A DNA stretch of 64,000 nucleotides from Lutimaribacter degradans (GCF_023703375.1 NZ_JAMQGO010000003.1:186001-250000), one strand, 5' to 3'. Positions 37,118 to 46,680 are shown, counted from the stretch's first letter. Translations and numbers: made by a program. Notes: generated by a model from the sequence alone, not told the origin.

Positions 37118-39742
37118 GTGTCGAACGTCACGCCGATGATGGCGCAATATCTCGAAATCAAGGCGCAATACCCCGATGCGCTGCTATTTTATCGCATGGG
37201 CGATTTTTTCGAGCTGTTTTTCGACGACGCCGTGGCAGCCGCCGAGGCGCTGGATATCGCCCTTACAAAACGCGGCAAGCACCTTGATCAGGATATCCCG
37301 ATGTGCGGCGTGCCCGTCCATTCGGCCGAAGGCTATTTGCTGACACTGATCCGCAAGGGGTTTCGCGTGGCCGTCTGCGAGCAGATGGAAAGCCCCGAAG
37401 AGGCGAAGAAGCGCGGCTCGAAATCAGTGGTGAAGCGCGATGTCGTGCGGCTCGTCACGCCCGGCACATTGACCGAGGAATCGCTGCTGGAGGCGCGGCG
37501 TCACAACTATCTCGCCGCCTTCGTGACGGTGCGCGACGTCAGCGCGTTGGCCTGGGTCGATATTTCCACCGGCGAATTTCACGTGATGCCGCTGACGCCC
37601 GTTCGACTGGGACCCGAGCTGGCGCGGCTCTCCCCGTCAGAACTGATCGTATCCGAGGCGCAAGAAACCGATTTGGCCGAAACAGTGTCTGAATCCGGTG
37701 CATCGCTTACAGCCTTGGGCCGCGCCGCGTTTGACAGCCAAGGGGCCGAAAAGCGCCTTTGTGCCCTGTTTGGCGTCGGCTCGCTTGATGCGTTCGGTGC
37801 CTTTTGCCGCGCCGAGGTTTCGGCGATGGGCGCGATCGTCGAATACCTGGAGATTACGCAAAAGGGCAAACTGCCCTTGCTGCGCCCGCCTGTGCGCGAG
37901 GCCGAGACCCGCGTGATGCAGATCGACGCGGCCACGCGCCGAAATCTTGAGATCACGCACGCCTTGTCTGGCGGGCGGGCCGGGTCTTTGCTGGCCGCCG
38001 TCGACCGAACGATGACAGCGGGGGGCGCACGCCTGCTTGAAAGGCGACTTTCCAGCCCGTCGCGCGTGCTGGACGTTGTGCAGGCCCGCTTGGAATCGGT
38101 GCAGTTCGCGACCGAACAGGCCCTGTTGTGCCGTGATTTGCGCGATGCCTTGCGAAAGGTGCCCGACCTTGATCGCGCGTTATCGCGATTGGGGCTGGAC
38201 CGGGGCGGCCCGCGTGACCTGGCGGCAATCCGCAACGGGCTGGAACAGGCCGTGCATATCGCCGGCACCCTGCCCGACGACCTGCCCAGAGTCCTGCTTC
38301 AGGCGAAACAGAACCTTTCGGGCCATGATGAAGTGCTGGATTTGCTGGGCCAGGCCCTGATTGCCGAACCGCCCTTGCTGGCGCGCGACGGCGGATTCAT
38401 CGCCGCCGGGTATGATGACGAACTGGACGAGATGCGCCAACTGCGCGACGAAGGGCGCGGCGTGATCGCCAAGATGCAATCGGAGTATCAAGCGGCGACG
38501 GGCATCGCCTCGCTCAAGGTAAAGCACAACAACGTTTTGGGTTATTTCGTCGAGGTGACAGCCACCCATGCTGACAAGATGCACGCCGACGAACGGTTCA
38601 AGCATCGCCAGACCACGGCAAACCAAGTGCGGTTTACCACGGTCGAACTGTCCGAAATGGAAACCCGCATCCTGAACGCGGGCGGCCGTGCGATCGAGAT
38701 CGAAAAGTGGCTCTACGACAGGCTGAAGTCAGAGATTCTCAGCCATGCAGCCGAGGTGGCACAAGCCGCCCGCGCGCTGGCCGAGATCGACTTGGCAACC
38801 GCCCTGGCCGACCTTGCGCGCGGTGAAAATTGGGTGCGTCCAGTTGTTGACGATGGTCGCGCGCTCGAGGTTGAGGGCGGGCGACACCCGGTCGTGGAAC
38901 AATCGCTACGCCAACAGGGCGGCGCGCCCTTTATCGCCAATGACTGCGCGCTGGGGGATCAGGCGGATATATGGCTGCTGACCGGCCCTAACATGGCCGG
39001 TAAATCAACATTCCTGCGACAGAACGCGCTGATCGCCCTTCTGGCCCAGGCCGGCAGTTTCGTGCCGGCGACGCGCGCCCATATCGGGCTGGTCAGCCAG
39101 CTTTTCAGCCGCGTCGGCGCCTCGGACGACCTGGCGAGGGGGCGGTCCACCTTCATGGTGGAAATGGTGGAGACCGCGGCCATCCTGAACCAGGCCGATG
39201 ATCGCGCACTGGTGATCTTGGATGAAATCGGGCGCGGCACGGCCACCTATGACGGGCTGTCCATCGCATGGGCCACATTAGAGCACCTGCACGAGGTCAA
39301 CGGGTGCCGCGCGCTGTTCGCCACGCATTACCACGAACTGACGCAACTGGCCGGTAAACTGGGCCGCGTGGACAACGCCACCGTCTCCGTGCGTGAACAC
39401 GAAGGCGAGGTGATCTTCCTGCACGAGGTTCGCAAGGGCGCGGCCGACCGGTCTTATGGCGTGCAGGTGGCAAAGCTGGCGGGCCTGCCCGACAGCGTGG
39501 TCGCCCGTGCACGGGTGGTTCTTGATGCGTTGGAAAAGGGCGAGCGTGAAGGCGCGACCAAACCCAAGGCGTTGATTGACGATTTGCCGCTTTTCGCCGC
39601 GGCGCCGGCCCCGGAGCCGCACGCGCCCCTCAGATCAAGCGCGATCGAGGCCCAATTGCGCGAAATTCACCCCGATGACCTTAGCCCGCGCGAGGCGCTA
39701 CAGGTCTTGTATGACCTGCGCGCCAAGCTGAACGACGGATAG
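37118..39742 (+). CDS. mutS: DNA mismatch repair protein MutS
   Basis: MutS recognises mismatches and starts methyl-directed repair. The 874-residue protein has the mismatch-binding N-terminus (MMAQYLEIKAQYP, then FYRMGDFFELFFDDA with the Phe-X-Glu reading element). The ATPase has Walker A GPNMAGKST at about 622-630, then DEIGRGTATYDG and THYHELTQL. The C-terminal tail HPDDLSPREALQVLYDL is the tetramerisation/beta-clamp region. I chose a GTG at 37118 with GGGGG 7 nt upstream; an ATG at 37136 is the alternative. It ends 4 nt before the convergent grpE stop. Confidence 0.97.
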   Translation: MSNVTPMMAQYLEIKAQYPDALLFYRMGDFFELFFDDAVAAAEALDIALTKRGKHLDQDIPMCGVPVHSAEGYLLTLIRKGFRVAVCEQMESPEEAKKRGSKSVVKRDVVRLVTPGTLTEESLLEARRHNYLAAFVTVRDVSALAWVDISTGEFHVMPLTPVRLGPELARLSPSELIVSEAQETDLAETVSESGASLTALGRAAFDSQGAEKRLCALFGVGSLDAFGAFCRAEVSAMGAIVEYLEITQKGKLPLLRPPVREAETRVMQIDAATRRNLEITHALSGGRAGSLLAAVDRTMTAGGARLLERRLSSPSRVLDVVQARLESVQFATEQALLCRDLRDALRKVPDLDRALSRLGLDRGGPRDLAAIRNGLEQAVHIAGTLPDDLPRVLLQAKQNLSGHDEVLDLLGQALIAEPPLLARDGGFIAAGYDDELDEMRQLRDEGRGVIAKMQSEYQAATGIASLKVKHNNVLGYFVEVTATHADKMHADERFKHRQTTANQVRFTTVELSEMETRILNAGGRAIEIEKWLYDRLKSEILSHAAEVAQAARALAEIDLATALADLARGENWVRPVVDDGRALEVEGGRHPVVEQSLRQQGGAPFIANDCALGDQADIWLLTGPNMAGKSTFLRQNALIALLAQAGSFVPATRAHIGLVSQLFSRVGASDDLARGRSTFMVEMVETAAILNQADDRALVILDEIGRGTATYDGLSIAWATLEHLHEVNGCRALFATHYHELTQLAGKLGRVDNATVSVREHEGEVIFLHEVRKGAADRSYGVQVAKLAGLPDSVVARARVVLDALEKGEREGATKPKALIDDLPLFAAAPAPEPHAPLRSSAIEAQLREIHPDDLSPREALQVLYDLRAKLNDG

Positions 39743-39746
39743 GCCG

Positions 39747-40310
39747 TCAGCCGCCGGTATTCGACGACACGCCCACCTGTGCCGGACGCAGCAGGCGGTC
39801 ATAGAGCATGAACCCCTCGGCCGAAACCTGAATGATCTGCCCGTGTGTCGTGCCGGGCACGGGCGCTTCGAACATCGCCTGGTGAAGCTGCGGATCGAAC
39901 GGGTCGCCTTCGACGGGGCTGATACGTTCGATGCCATGCTTCTTGAAAACATTCTGCAGCTCGCGCAGCGTCAGCTCCACGCCTTCAAGCAACGGGCCAA
40001 ATGCTTCGCGCTGTTCATCGGTGGCAGCATCGAGTGCGCGCTTGAGATTGTCGTAAACCGGAAGCATGTCGCGCGCCAGTTTCGAGCCGCCATATTGTTC
40101 GGCCTCGCGGCGATCCTTGTCGGCGCGCTTGCGCGAATTCTCGGCGTCCGCGAGGGCGCGCATGAACTTGTCCTTGAACGCGTCGCGCTCGGCGCGCAAC
40201 GTATCAAGCTCTACCGCCTCGTCCGAAATCTCTTCTTCGGCCTCGGCATTTGCCTCGGCTGCAACCTGTTCGATATCGTCGAGAAATTCGTCTTCCTTGC
40301 GCTCTGCCAT
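39747..40310 (-). CDS. grpE: Nucleotide-exchange factor GrpE
   Basis: GrpE releases ADP from DnaK in the Hsp70 cycle. The 187-residue protein has an acidic N-terminus, a long coiled coil (about 30-95, with RAERDAFKDKFMRALADAEN) and the C-terminal beta domain (HGIERISP, FDPQLHQAMFE, DRLLRPAQVGV). It lies 9 nt after hrcA, so both are driven by the promoter at 41408-41435. No dnaK/dnaJ in the window. Confidence 0.97.
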   Translation of the reverse strand: MAERKEDEFLDDIEQVAAEANAEAEEEISDEAVELDTLRAERDAFKDKFMRALADAENSRKRADKDRREAEQYGGSKLARDMLPVYDNLKRALDAATDEQREAFGPLLEGVELTLRELQNVFKKHGIERISPVEGDPFDPQLHQAMFEAPVPGTTHGQIIQVSAEGFMLYDRLLRPAQVGVSSNTGG

Positions 40311-40319
40311 CTTCCACCT

Positions 40320-41384
40320 CTAATTGCGGTCGGAAATCAGCTTTCCGACCAGCTGCGCCGTGTAATCCACAATCGGCACGATCCGTCCATAATTAAGCCG
40401 CGTCGGGCCGATCACGCCCACCGCGCCCACGATCTTTCGATCAGCGTTCATATATGGAGACACGACCAAAGATGAACCCGAAAGTGAGAAAAGTTTATTC
40501 TCGGAGCCGATAAAAATTCGCACGCCCTCGCCTTGCTCGGTCAGTTCGAGGAACTCGGCGATATCGCGCTTGCGCTCAAGGTCGTCGAACAATGTTCGGA
40601 TCATCTCCAGATCGGCCTCGGATGTCTCTTCGGAAAGAAGATTCGACCGGCCGCGCACGATCAGGCGTTCGCTGCCCTCGCCCGCATCATCCCACAGGGC
40701 CAATCCGCTTTCGACCAACTGATGTGCAAGCGCATCGATCTCTTGCCGACGCGTTGTAATTTCGCGGGTGATGTCACCCCGCAAATCGCTCAATGTCCGG
40801 CCCTCGGCCAAAGCATTCAGGAAATTCGCGGCCTCGCGCATGGAAGCGGGTGTTTGCCCCGGCGGCGGCGTGAACAGCCGGTTTTCCACATGGCCGTTCG
40901 CGAATACCAGCACGACCAGCGCGCGGTCGGCGCCAAGGTTCACGAACTCCACATGTTTGATCGGCGCTTCCTGCTTGGGGGCCAGCACCAACGAGGCACC
41001 ATGTGTAACACCCGACAACGCGGTGCTTACGCGGTCCAACAAGCCGCCGACATCCTGGCTGTTGCTGCTGGCCGTTTCATCAATTTTTTGACGATCCGAC
41101 TGGTCAAGGTCACGCACTTCAAGCAGCCCATCGACGAAAAGCCTTAGCCCCATCTGCGTCGGAACACGGCCGGCGCTGACATGGGGGCTGCCCAACAAGC
41201 CCAGAAACTCAAGATCCTGCATGACATTGCGAACCGTCGCGGCACTGACACGTTCATTCATCGAGCGGGTCAGCGTGCGGCTACCCACGGGATCGCCGCT
41301 TTCCAGATAGCTTTCGACCACGCGGCGAAAGACCTCGCGCGAGCGTTCGTTCAACTCGTCCAGCAAATTGTTGTCGTCCGGCAT
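40320..41384 (-). CDS. hrcA: Heat-inducible transcription repressor HrcA
   Basis: HrcA represses chaperone genes at CIRCE operators. The 354-residue protein has a winged-helix N-terminus ([17 protein letters not shown], then [19 protein letters not shown]) and a GAF-like centre. The C-terminal [17 protein letters not shown] segment is diagnostic. I see no CIRCE inverted repeat (TTAGCACTC-N9-GAGTGCTAA) in its own upstream region, so control of hrcA-grpE may be constitutive here. It has a good sigma-70 promoter and is divergent from rph. Confidence 0.97.
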   Translation of the reverse strand: MPDDNNLLDELNERSREVFRRVVESYLESGDPVGSRTLTRSMNERVSAATVRNVMQDLEFLGLLGSPHVSAGRVPTQMGLRLFVDGLLEVRDLDQSDRQKIDETASSNSQDVGGLLDRVSTALSGVTHGASLVLAPKQEAPIKHVEFVNLGADRALVVLVFANGHVENRLFTPPPGQTPASMREAANFLNALAEGRTLSDLRGDITREITTRRQEIDALAHQLVESGLALWDDAGEGSERLIVRGRSNLLSEETSEADLEMIRTLFDDLERKRDIAEFLELTEQGEGVRIFIGSENKLFSLSGSSLVVSPYMNADRKIVGAVGVIGPTRLNYGRIVPIVDYTAQLVGKLISDRN

Positions 41385-41407
41385 GTCGAAACCTCAAGAC
41401 AGAGGGC

Positions 41408-41435
41408 ATTAAAGGGCATGAAGTGCAAAGGTCAA
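41408..41435 (-). promoter_or_regulatory. Promoter of hrcA-grpE
   Basis: On the minus strand TTGACC (41430-41435) and TTTAAT (41408-41413) each match the sigma-70 consensus at 5 of 6 positions and are 16 nt apart. The start of transcription would be about 17 nt before the hrcA ATG. The -35 element overlaps the first base pairs of the tandem repeat at 41433. Confidence 0.75.
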
Positions 41436-41490
41436 TCGGGGTTGCGCATCGCCCCGCCCCGCAATCGGGGTTGCGCATCGCCCCGCCCCG
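41433..41490. repeat. Perfect 29-bp tandem duplication in the hrcA/rph divergent region
   Basis: Two identical, directly adjacent 29-bp units occupy 41433-41461 and 41462-41490. Each begins CAATCGGGGTTGCGCATCG and ends in CCCCGCCCCG, so each also contains a CGGGG/CCCCG inverted pair. The duplication lies between the hrcA promoter and the rph ribosome site. Confidence 0.95.
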
Positions 41491-41525
41491 CCTGTATCCC
41501 CCTGAGTGCAAAGCAAGGAGATGCC

Positions 41526-42239
41526 ATGCGCCCGTCTGGACGAGACTTAAGCGAAATGCGCCCGGTTTCAATCGAAACCGGTATCACGAAACATGCAGAA
41601 GGGTCGTGCATGATCCGAATGGGCGATACCCATGTCCTGTGCACCGCCACGATAGAAGACCGCGTGCCGCCCTTTATCAAGGGCTCGGGGCTGGGTTGGG
41701 TCACTGCCGAATACGGGATGCTGCCCCGCTCGACCACGTCGCGGATGCGGCGCGAGGCAACGGCGGGCAAGCAAGGCGGAAGAACCGTTGAAATTCAAAG
41801 GCTTATCGGAAGAAGCCTGCGAGCGGGCGTTGATCGCGTGGCCTTGGGTGAACGGCAGATCACCGTCGATTGCGACGTAATTCAGGCCGACGGAGGTACG
41901 CGCTGTGCCTCGATCACGGGTGGCTGGGTTGCGCTGAAGCTGGCGGTCGACAAGTTGATGAAAGTCGGTGATGTGATCTCGGATCCGTTAATTTCGCCGG
42001 TCGCAGCAATATCTTGCGGAATTTATGCCGGACAGCCGGTGCTTGACCTGGATTATCCCGAAGATTCCGAAGCAGGCGTTGACGGAAATTTCATCATGCT
42101 GGCCGACGGGCGCATGATCGAGGTACAAATGAGCGCCGAGGGCGCAACCTATAGCCGTGACCAGATGAACCAGCTGCTGGACCTCGCCGAGAAGGGCGTT
42201 GCCGAGCTGGTGTCAGCGCAAATGGCAGCGGTGAAATGA
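41526..42239 (+). CDS. rph: Ribonuclease PH
   Basis: RNase PH trims tRNA 3' ends phosphorolytically. The 237-residue protein has [52 protein letters not shown] and the catalytic [13 protein letters not shown] block. The ATG at 41526 has AAGGAG 6 nt upstream. TTGCGC (41471-41476) and TATCCC with an 18-nt spacer is a weak promoter candidate within the second tandem repeat. Its stop overlaps the rdgB start by 4 nt. Confidence 0.97.
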   Translation: MRPSGRDLSEMRPVSIETGITKHAEGSCMIRMGDTHVLCTATIEDRVPPFIKGSGLGWVTAEYGMLPRSTTSRMRREATAGKQGGRTVEIQRLIGRSLRAGVDRVALGERQITVDCDVIQADGGTRCASITGGWVALKLAVDKLMKVGDVISDPLISPVAAISCGIYAGQPVLDLDYPEDSEAGVDGNFIMLADGRMIEVQMSAEGATYSRDQMNQLLDLAEKGVAELVSAQMAAVK

Positions 42240-42847
42240 CACGCAAATTCCAGGGCGACAAACTGCTTGTGGCAACCCACAACAAGGGGAAGCTGGAAGA
42301 GATAGCCGCCCTGTTGCAGCCCTTTGGTGTTTCGGTTGTCGGTGCTGGCGAAATGGACCTGCCCGAACCTGTCGAAGACGGCACAACCTTCGTCGAAAAC
42401 GCCCGGATCAAGGCACATGCTGCGGCCAAGGCAACCGGCCTGCCCGCCCTTTCGGATGACAGCGGAATTGAAATAGACGCCCTTGGGGGTGAACCGGGCG
42501 TATATACGGCTGATTGGGCTGAAACGGGCTCTGGTCGTGACTTTGTGGTGGCCATGACACGGGCACATGACGCGCTGCTGGAGCGTGGTGCGCCCGAACC
42601 CTGGACGGCAAGGTTTTGTTGCACGCTGGTTCTGGCCTGGCCCGATGGGCACGACGAGGTGTTCCCGGGTGTTATGGCGGGCCGTGTCGTCTGGCCGATG
42701 CGCGGCGATCAGGGCCACGGCTATGACCCGATCTTTCAACCCGATGGTTATGACGTGACGTTCGGAGAAATGGATCGCTGGGAGAAGAACAAGATCAGCC
42801 ACCGCGCCGACGCGTTTCGGAAATTTGTCGCAGGTTGTTTTGGCTGA
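42236..42847 (+). CDS. rdgB: XTP/dITP diphosphatase RdgB
   Basis: RdgB removes deaminated purine nucleotides (ITP, XTP) from the pool. The 203-residue protein has the substrate-binding THNKGK at 14-19, the SDDSGIE catalytic motif at 73-79 and the C-terminal GYDPIF and [10 protein letters not shown] segments. Its start overlaps rph (ATGA), and its end overlaps the hemW start region by about 20 nt, so rph-rdgB-hemW is a tightly coupled operon. Confidence 0.96.
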   Translation: MTRKFQGDKLLVATHNKGKLEEIAALLQPFGVSVVGAGEMDLPEPVEDGTTFVENARIKAHAAAKATGLPALSDDSGIEIDALGGEPGVYTADWAETGSGRDFVVAMTRAHDALLERGAPEPWTARFCCTLVLAWPDGHDEVFPGVMAGRVVWPMRGDQGHGYDPIFQPDGYDVTFGEMDRWEKNKISHRADAFRKFVAGCFG

Positions 42848-43997
42848 AGATTGGCAACAGGGCGGTTTCGGCCTGTATATTCACTGGCCGTTTTGCCAGG
42901 CGAAATGCCCCTATTGTGATTTCAACAGCCATGTTGTTGCCGCGATAGACCAAACCCGCTGGCTTAACGCCTATTTGGCCGAGATTGATCGTTATGCAAC
43001 TCTGGTTCCCGGGAGGGTCTTGACCTCCGTGTTTTTCGGCGGCGGAACGCCCAGCCTGATGGAACCGGAAATCGTGGCTAGTATCATCGATCGGGTTCGC
43101 CGGCATTGGCCGGTTGCCAACGATCTTGAAATCACACTTGAGGCAAACCCCGGATCGGTCGAAGCCGGGCGTTTCACCGGCTATGCGCAGGCTGGGGTCA
43201 ACCGGGTGTCGATGGGTGTTCAGGCGCTCAACGATACGGATTTGCGCCGTCTTGGCCGGCTTCATACCGTGGCCGACGCGCGCCGCGCCTTTGATATCGC
43301 GCGTTCGCATTTCGACCGAGTGAGCTTTGATCTTATCTATGCCCGCCAGGATCAAACGCTGGATGATTGGCGCACGGAATTATCGCAAGCGCTTGAGATG
43401 GCAGTTGACCACCTTTCGCTTTACCAACTGACGATCGAACAAGGCACCGCCTTCGGTGATCGCTACAACGCCGGAAAACTGCGCGGCCTGCCGGTCGAAG
43501 ATTTGGCCGCCGACATGTACCAGGCCACGCAAGAAATTTGCGATACGGCTGGAATGCCCGCCTACGAAATATCAAACCACGCACGCTCCGGGGCTGAATC
43601 CCGCCATAACAGGGTCTATTGGCGCTATGGCGATTACATCGGCATCGGGCCGGGAGCGCATGGACGGCTGACGCTTGACGGCGCCCGGCACGCAACCGAA
43701 CAGTGGCGCTTGCCGGGCAAATGGATGCAACATGCCGAAGCAAACAACGCCGACGAGGTCATTTCACCCCTGTCCGGCGAAGAGCAGGCTGCGGAATTTC
43801 TGTTGATGGGTCTGCGGCTGGTCGAAGGCGTTGATCCGACACGGTTTGAAAAACTTGCCGGCCGGCCTTTGCCTGTCGAGAAATTGGCCTATCTTGAAGA
43901 GTTCGGTATGATTGACCACGGCCCAAGCCACCTGAGGGTCACAGGCCAGGGCCGTGTTTTGCTGAATGCCGTGTTAGAGCAGTTATTGGTGGGCTGA
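42825..43997 (+). CDS. hemW: Heme chaperone HemW (radical-SAM)
   Basis: HemW is the radical-SAM relative of coproporphyrinogen dehydrogenase that is now regarded as a heme chaperone. The 390-residue protein has the cluster motif CXXXCXXC as Cys24, Cys28 and Cys31 (CQAKCPYC). FFGGGTPSLM, EANPGS and GVNRVSMGVQALND follow. No ATG is available: TTG at 42825 or TTG at 42840 must serve, both inside the rdgB end, so translation probably depends on coupling to rdgB. A DUF454 membrane gene follows after 2 nt. Confidence 0.93.
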   Translation: MSQVVLAEDWQQGGFGLYIHWPFCQAKCPYCDFNSHVVAAIDQTRWLNAYLAEIDRYATLVPGRVLTSVFFGGGTPSLMEPEIVASIIDRVRRHWPVANDLEITLEANPGSVEAGRFTGYAQAGVNRVSMGVQALNDTDLRRLGRLHTVADARRAFDIARSHFDRVSFDLIYARQDQTLDDWRTELSQALEMAVDHLSLYQLTIEQGTAFGDRYNAGKLRGLPVEDLAADMYQATQEICDTAGMPAYEISNHARSGAESRHNRVYWRYGDYIGIGPGAHGRLTLDGARHATEQWRLPGKWMQHAEANNADEVISPLSGEEQAAEFLLMGLRLVEGVDPTRFEKLAGRPLPVEKLAYLEEFGMIDHGPSHLRVTGQGRVLLNAVLEQLLVG

Positions 43998-43999
43998 AC

Positions 44000-44353
44000 A
44001 TGCGCTTTGTCTGGGCCAGCCTGGGGCTTTTATCGGTGGCCTGCGGGCTAATCGGTATATTTTTGCCGCTTGTTCCAACCGTGCCCTTCCTGCTGCTGGC
44101 CGCGATACTTTTCGCACGCTCGTCTGAACGATTGCACGGATGGCTGCTTGAGCACCCGACACTTGGCCCCCCGATCACCGATTGGCAAGAGCGTGGCGCC
44201 ATCAGCTTGCGGGGTAAAAGGGCCGCAACGCTTTCGATCATCGCGGTCTTTGGCCTTTCTGTATGGATGAACCTGGGTTGGCAGCTGCTGCTGATCCAGG
44301 GGTTGGTTCTTACCGCCGTTCTGACCTTTATCTGGTCCCGCCCCAGCGGCTAG
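44000..44353 (+). CDS. DUF454 (YbaN-type) inner-membrane protein
   Basis: A 117-residue membrane protein with the family signature GLIGIFLPLVPTVPFLLLAA early in the sequence, and FARSSERLHGWLLEHPTLGP followed by DWQERGAIS. There are about three membrane helices (about 5-40, 75-95 and 96-113). Function unknown. Position after hemW suggests cotranscription but does not indicate function. Its stop is shared as CTAG with convergent parB. Confidence 0.9.
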   Translation: MRFVWASLGLLSVACGLIGIFLPLVPTVPFLLLAAILFARSSERLHGWLLEHPTLGPPITDWQERGAISLRGKRAATLSIIAVFGLSVWMNLGWQLLLIQGLVLTAVLTFIWSRPSG

Positions 44354-45246
44354 CGCGACAACCGCATACAAAGATCATCCAACTGTTCAAGCGTGTCATA
44401 GCTGACCGTGATACGCCCCGATTCCTGCCCGGAATCGTGGTTTATCTCGACCTTCATACCCAAGCTTGCGGACAAATCACCCTCAAGCGCCTTGGTGTCG
44501 GCATCTTTCTCTGACGTCCTTGCCGAGGGAGTTTTGCCGCGACCCTTTGCATGACCTCCAACCCCGGATTTGGCAAGCTTTTCAGTCTGCCGAACCGACA
44601 ACCCTTTCTTGATGACGTCGCGCGCCAGCGCAACGGCGTCATCCGATGTTATCAGAGCGCGGGCGTGGCCAGTGGACAAAGATCCATCGCGCAGATACCC
44701 TTGAACTTCGTCGGGAAGCGACAATAGACGCACCAGGTTGGCGATATAGCTGCGGCTTTTACCCAGGACGTCGGAAAGCTTTTCCTGCGTATGCCCGAAT
44801 TTCTCCATGAGTTGCCTGTATCCTGCGGCCTCTTCTACCGGGTTCAGGTCGGCACGCTGAATATTTTCAATAATCGCAACTTCCAGAACCTCGGTGTCGT
44901 CGTATTCGCGAACGATTACAGGTATTTCGTGCAGTTGTGCCATTTGCGCGGCACGCCAGCGCCGCTCGCCGGCCACGATTTCGAAAGCTCCCTCATCACC
45001 TGGACGTGGGCGCACGATCAATGGCTGGATTACGCCCTTTTTCTTGATCGAGCCTGCCAGCTCTTCCAGTTGCTCGGGCGTAAAGCTGCGACGGGGCTGA
45101 TCAGGGTTTGGGTGAACCCGCTCGATCGGCACCACCATGTCGGCACGGCGCGACCCTGCCGTTCCGGTATCATCTTCCGGGGTGACATCGGCCATCAGGG
45201 CAGACAGGCCACGGCCAAGCCCGCGTGATTTCGTTTTCTTTTCCAT
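44350..45246 (-). CDS. parB: Chromosome-partitioning protein ParB
   Basis: ParB binds parS, uses CTP to slide along DNA and cooperates with ParA to segregate origins. The 298-residue protein has an N-terminal basic segment (KKTKSRGLGRGLSALM) and the CTP-binding motif GERRWRAA at 93-100. The parS-binding helix-turn-helix region is around 135-200 (KLSDVLGKSRSYIANLVRLL). A C-terminal dimer domain completes it. It lies 17 nt after parA. Two perfect parS sites lie 1.4-3.3 kb upstream of it. Confidence 0.97.
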   Translation of the reverse strand: MEKKTKSRGLGRGLSALMADVTPEDDTGTAGSRRADMVVPIERVHPNPDQPRRSFTPEQLEELAGSIKKKGVIQPLIVRPRPGDEGAFEIVAGERRWRAAQMAQLHEIPVIVREYDDTEVLEVAIIENIQRADLNPVEEAAGYRQLMEKFGHTQEKLSDVLGKSRSYIANLVRLLSLPDEVQGYLRDGSLSTGHARALITSDDAVALARDVIKKGLSVRQTEKLAKSGVGGHAKGRGKTPSARTSEKDADTKALEGDLSASLGMKVEINHDSGQESGRITVSYDTLEQLDDLCMRLSR

Positions 45247-45263
45247 CGTCTGCTCCCGTTTTG

Positions 45264-46073
45264 TCAGGCGGCCATTTTTGCGTGGTTCTGTAGCATTTCG
45301 CGCGCCAAGGCCAAATAAGCCTGAGCGCCTTTCGAATTGGGGTCATAGTCAAGCACCGGCAGCGCATAGGAAGGCGCCTCTGACACGCGAACATTCCTTG
45401 GAATCACGGTTTGGAACACCAGTTCGCCCAGGTTATCCCGGGCATCCTGCTCGACCTGCTGACTCAATCTGTTGCGTTGGTCATACATGGTCAACACAAT
45501 ACCTTCGATCCGCAGGCTCGCGTTTGCGGTTTGCCGCACCTCGCGGATTGTCAGCATGAGCTGTGACAAGCCTTCAAGCGCGAAGAACTCGGATTGTAGC
45601 GGAACCAGCACGGAATGTGCGGCAACCATCGCGTTGACTGTCAGAAGGTTCAGTGATGGAGGGCAATCTATCAGGACATAGTCAAACTTGAACTCGTCCA
45701 TCGCGTATTGCCGCAGGGCATCGTGCAACAGAAAGCTGCGCTTTTCGTTCGACATCAGTTCGATATCTGCCGAGCTCAAGTCGACGGTGGCCGGCACGAT
45801 GAACAGCCCCTCGGTTTCCGTACCCTGTATTACTGAAGAAAGCGCTATATCTTCCAAAAGAAGCTCATACGTGGTGTATTCCCGCTCTTCCGCCTCTACA
45901 CCCAGGCCGGTGGACGCGTTGCCCTGGGGATCGAGATCAATGATCAGCACCCGCTGGCCCTCTGCCACCAGCGCAGCGGACAGGTTTATCGCCGTGGTAG
46001 TTTTGCCCACCCCGCCCTTCTGGTTTGCAACGGCGATGATACGCGGCCCCGGCGGGCGAGTTGGATCAGACAC
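45264..46073 (-). CDS. parA: Chromosome-partitioning ATPase ParA
   Basis: ParA is the nucleoid-binding ATPase that moves ParB-parS complexes apart. The 269-residue protein has the deviant Walker A KGGVGKT at 19-25, LIIDLDPQGNAS and YVLIDCPPSLNLLT. I start it at the GTG at 46073: AAGGAG lies 6 nt upstream, inside the rsmG end, whereas the TTG at 46079 directly abuts that site. It overlaps rsmG by 8 nt and is co-directional with mnmE-mnmG-rsmG upstream and parB downstream. Confidence 0.97.
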   Translation of the reverse strand: MSDPTRPPGPRIIAVANQKGGVGKTTTAINLSAALVAEGQRVLIIDLDPQGNASTGLGVEAEEREYTTYELLLEDIALSSVIQGTETEGLFIVPATVDLSSADIELMSNEKRSFLLHDALRQYAMDEFKFDYVLIDCPPSLNLLTVNAMVAAHSVLVPLQSEFFALEGLSQLMLTIREVRQTANASLRIEGIVLTMYDQRNRLSQQVEQDARDNLGELVFQTVIPRNVRVSEAPSYALPVLDYDPNSKGAQAYLALAREMLQNHAKMAA

Positions 46074-46680
46074 GAGCAACTCCTTCGATCTTCAAGATGA
46101 CGGATTTTTCTTCGGTATCACTTTTAAACGGTTCGCACGCGAATTCCCACTGAACACGGGCATCGGCGACTTCTTTTTCCCATGTTGCACCTTTTGGAAA
46201 CAAGGCTATGGCGGCGGGCGAACCATGTTGGGCCACGAATCCCAAAAGCGTTTTTAAATCTGCCAATGCCCGGGCTGAAACCACATCTGCCTCAAGAGGT
46301 GGCAAGGCTTCTATCCGTTTTGCAATTACATCCGCCTGGACCTCGGTTTCCCGAAGGACCGTGCGCAAGAAAACAGATTTTCGCTGATCGCTTTCCACCA
46401 GCGTCACCTTGGATTCCGGATAAAGCTCTTTCGCGACTATGGCAATTACCAGACCCGGAAAACCGCCACCGCTCCCAAGATCTGCCCAGCTTTGCCATTT
46501 CGGCGGCGCAAGTGACAGAAGTTGGAGCGAATCCTGAACATGACGGGTCCAAACGGCGTCGAGCGTGGATTTAGCTACGAGGTTGATGCGGGGATTCCAT
46601 TTTTCCAGCAATGCCACGTACGTCTGGAGGCGATCCATTGTTTCACGTGAAACATCCTTGCCAAAAACCAGCCCCGTCAC
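46066..46680 (-). CDS. rsmG: 16S rRNA (guanine-N7) methyltransferase RsmG
   Basis: RsmG (GidB) methylates G527 of 16S rRNA. The 204-residue protein has [11 protein letters not shown], the SAM motif [12 protein letters not shown] at 67-77 and [16 protein letters not shown]. It starts with a GTG that overlaps the mnmG stop by 4 nt. Its residues 10-14 (VSRET) are encoded by a perfect parS palindrome, so that DNA site doubles as coding sequence. Confidence 0.97.
   Translation of the reverse strand: MTGLVFGKDVSRETMDRLQTYVALLEKWNPRINLVAKSTLDAVWTRHVQDSLQLLSLAPPKWQSWADLGSGGGFPGLVIAIVAKELYPESKVTLVESDQRKSVFLRTVLRETEVQADVIAKRIEALPPLEADVVSARALADLKTLLGFVAQHGSPAAIALFPKGATWEKEVADARVQWEFACEPFKSDTEEKSVILKIEGVARV
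46639..46654. other. parS site inside rsmG
   Basis: TGTTTCACGTGAAACA, a perfect 16-bp palindrome identical to the widely conserved bacterial parS consensus. It is located in the rsmG coding region about 0.6 kb upstream of the parA start. Confidence 0.97.

Noticed and set aside
35127..37139. A 670-codon plus-strand frame opposite maeB
   Set aside because: It mirrors the maeB reading frame and overlaps the mutS start; the encoded sequence has no family features.
41500..41520. CIRCE half-site (GAGTGC) upstream of rph
   Set aside because: Only GAGTGCAAA is seen, with no paired TTAGCACTC arm at the required distance.
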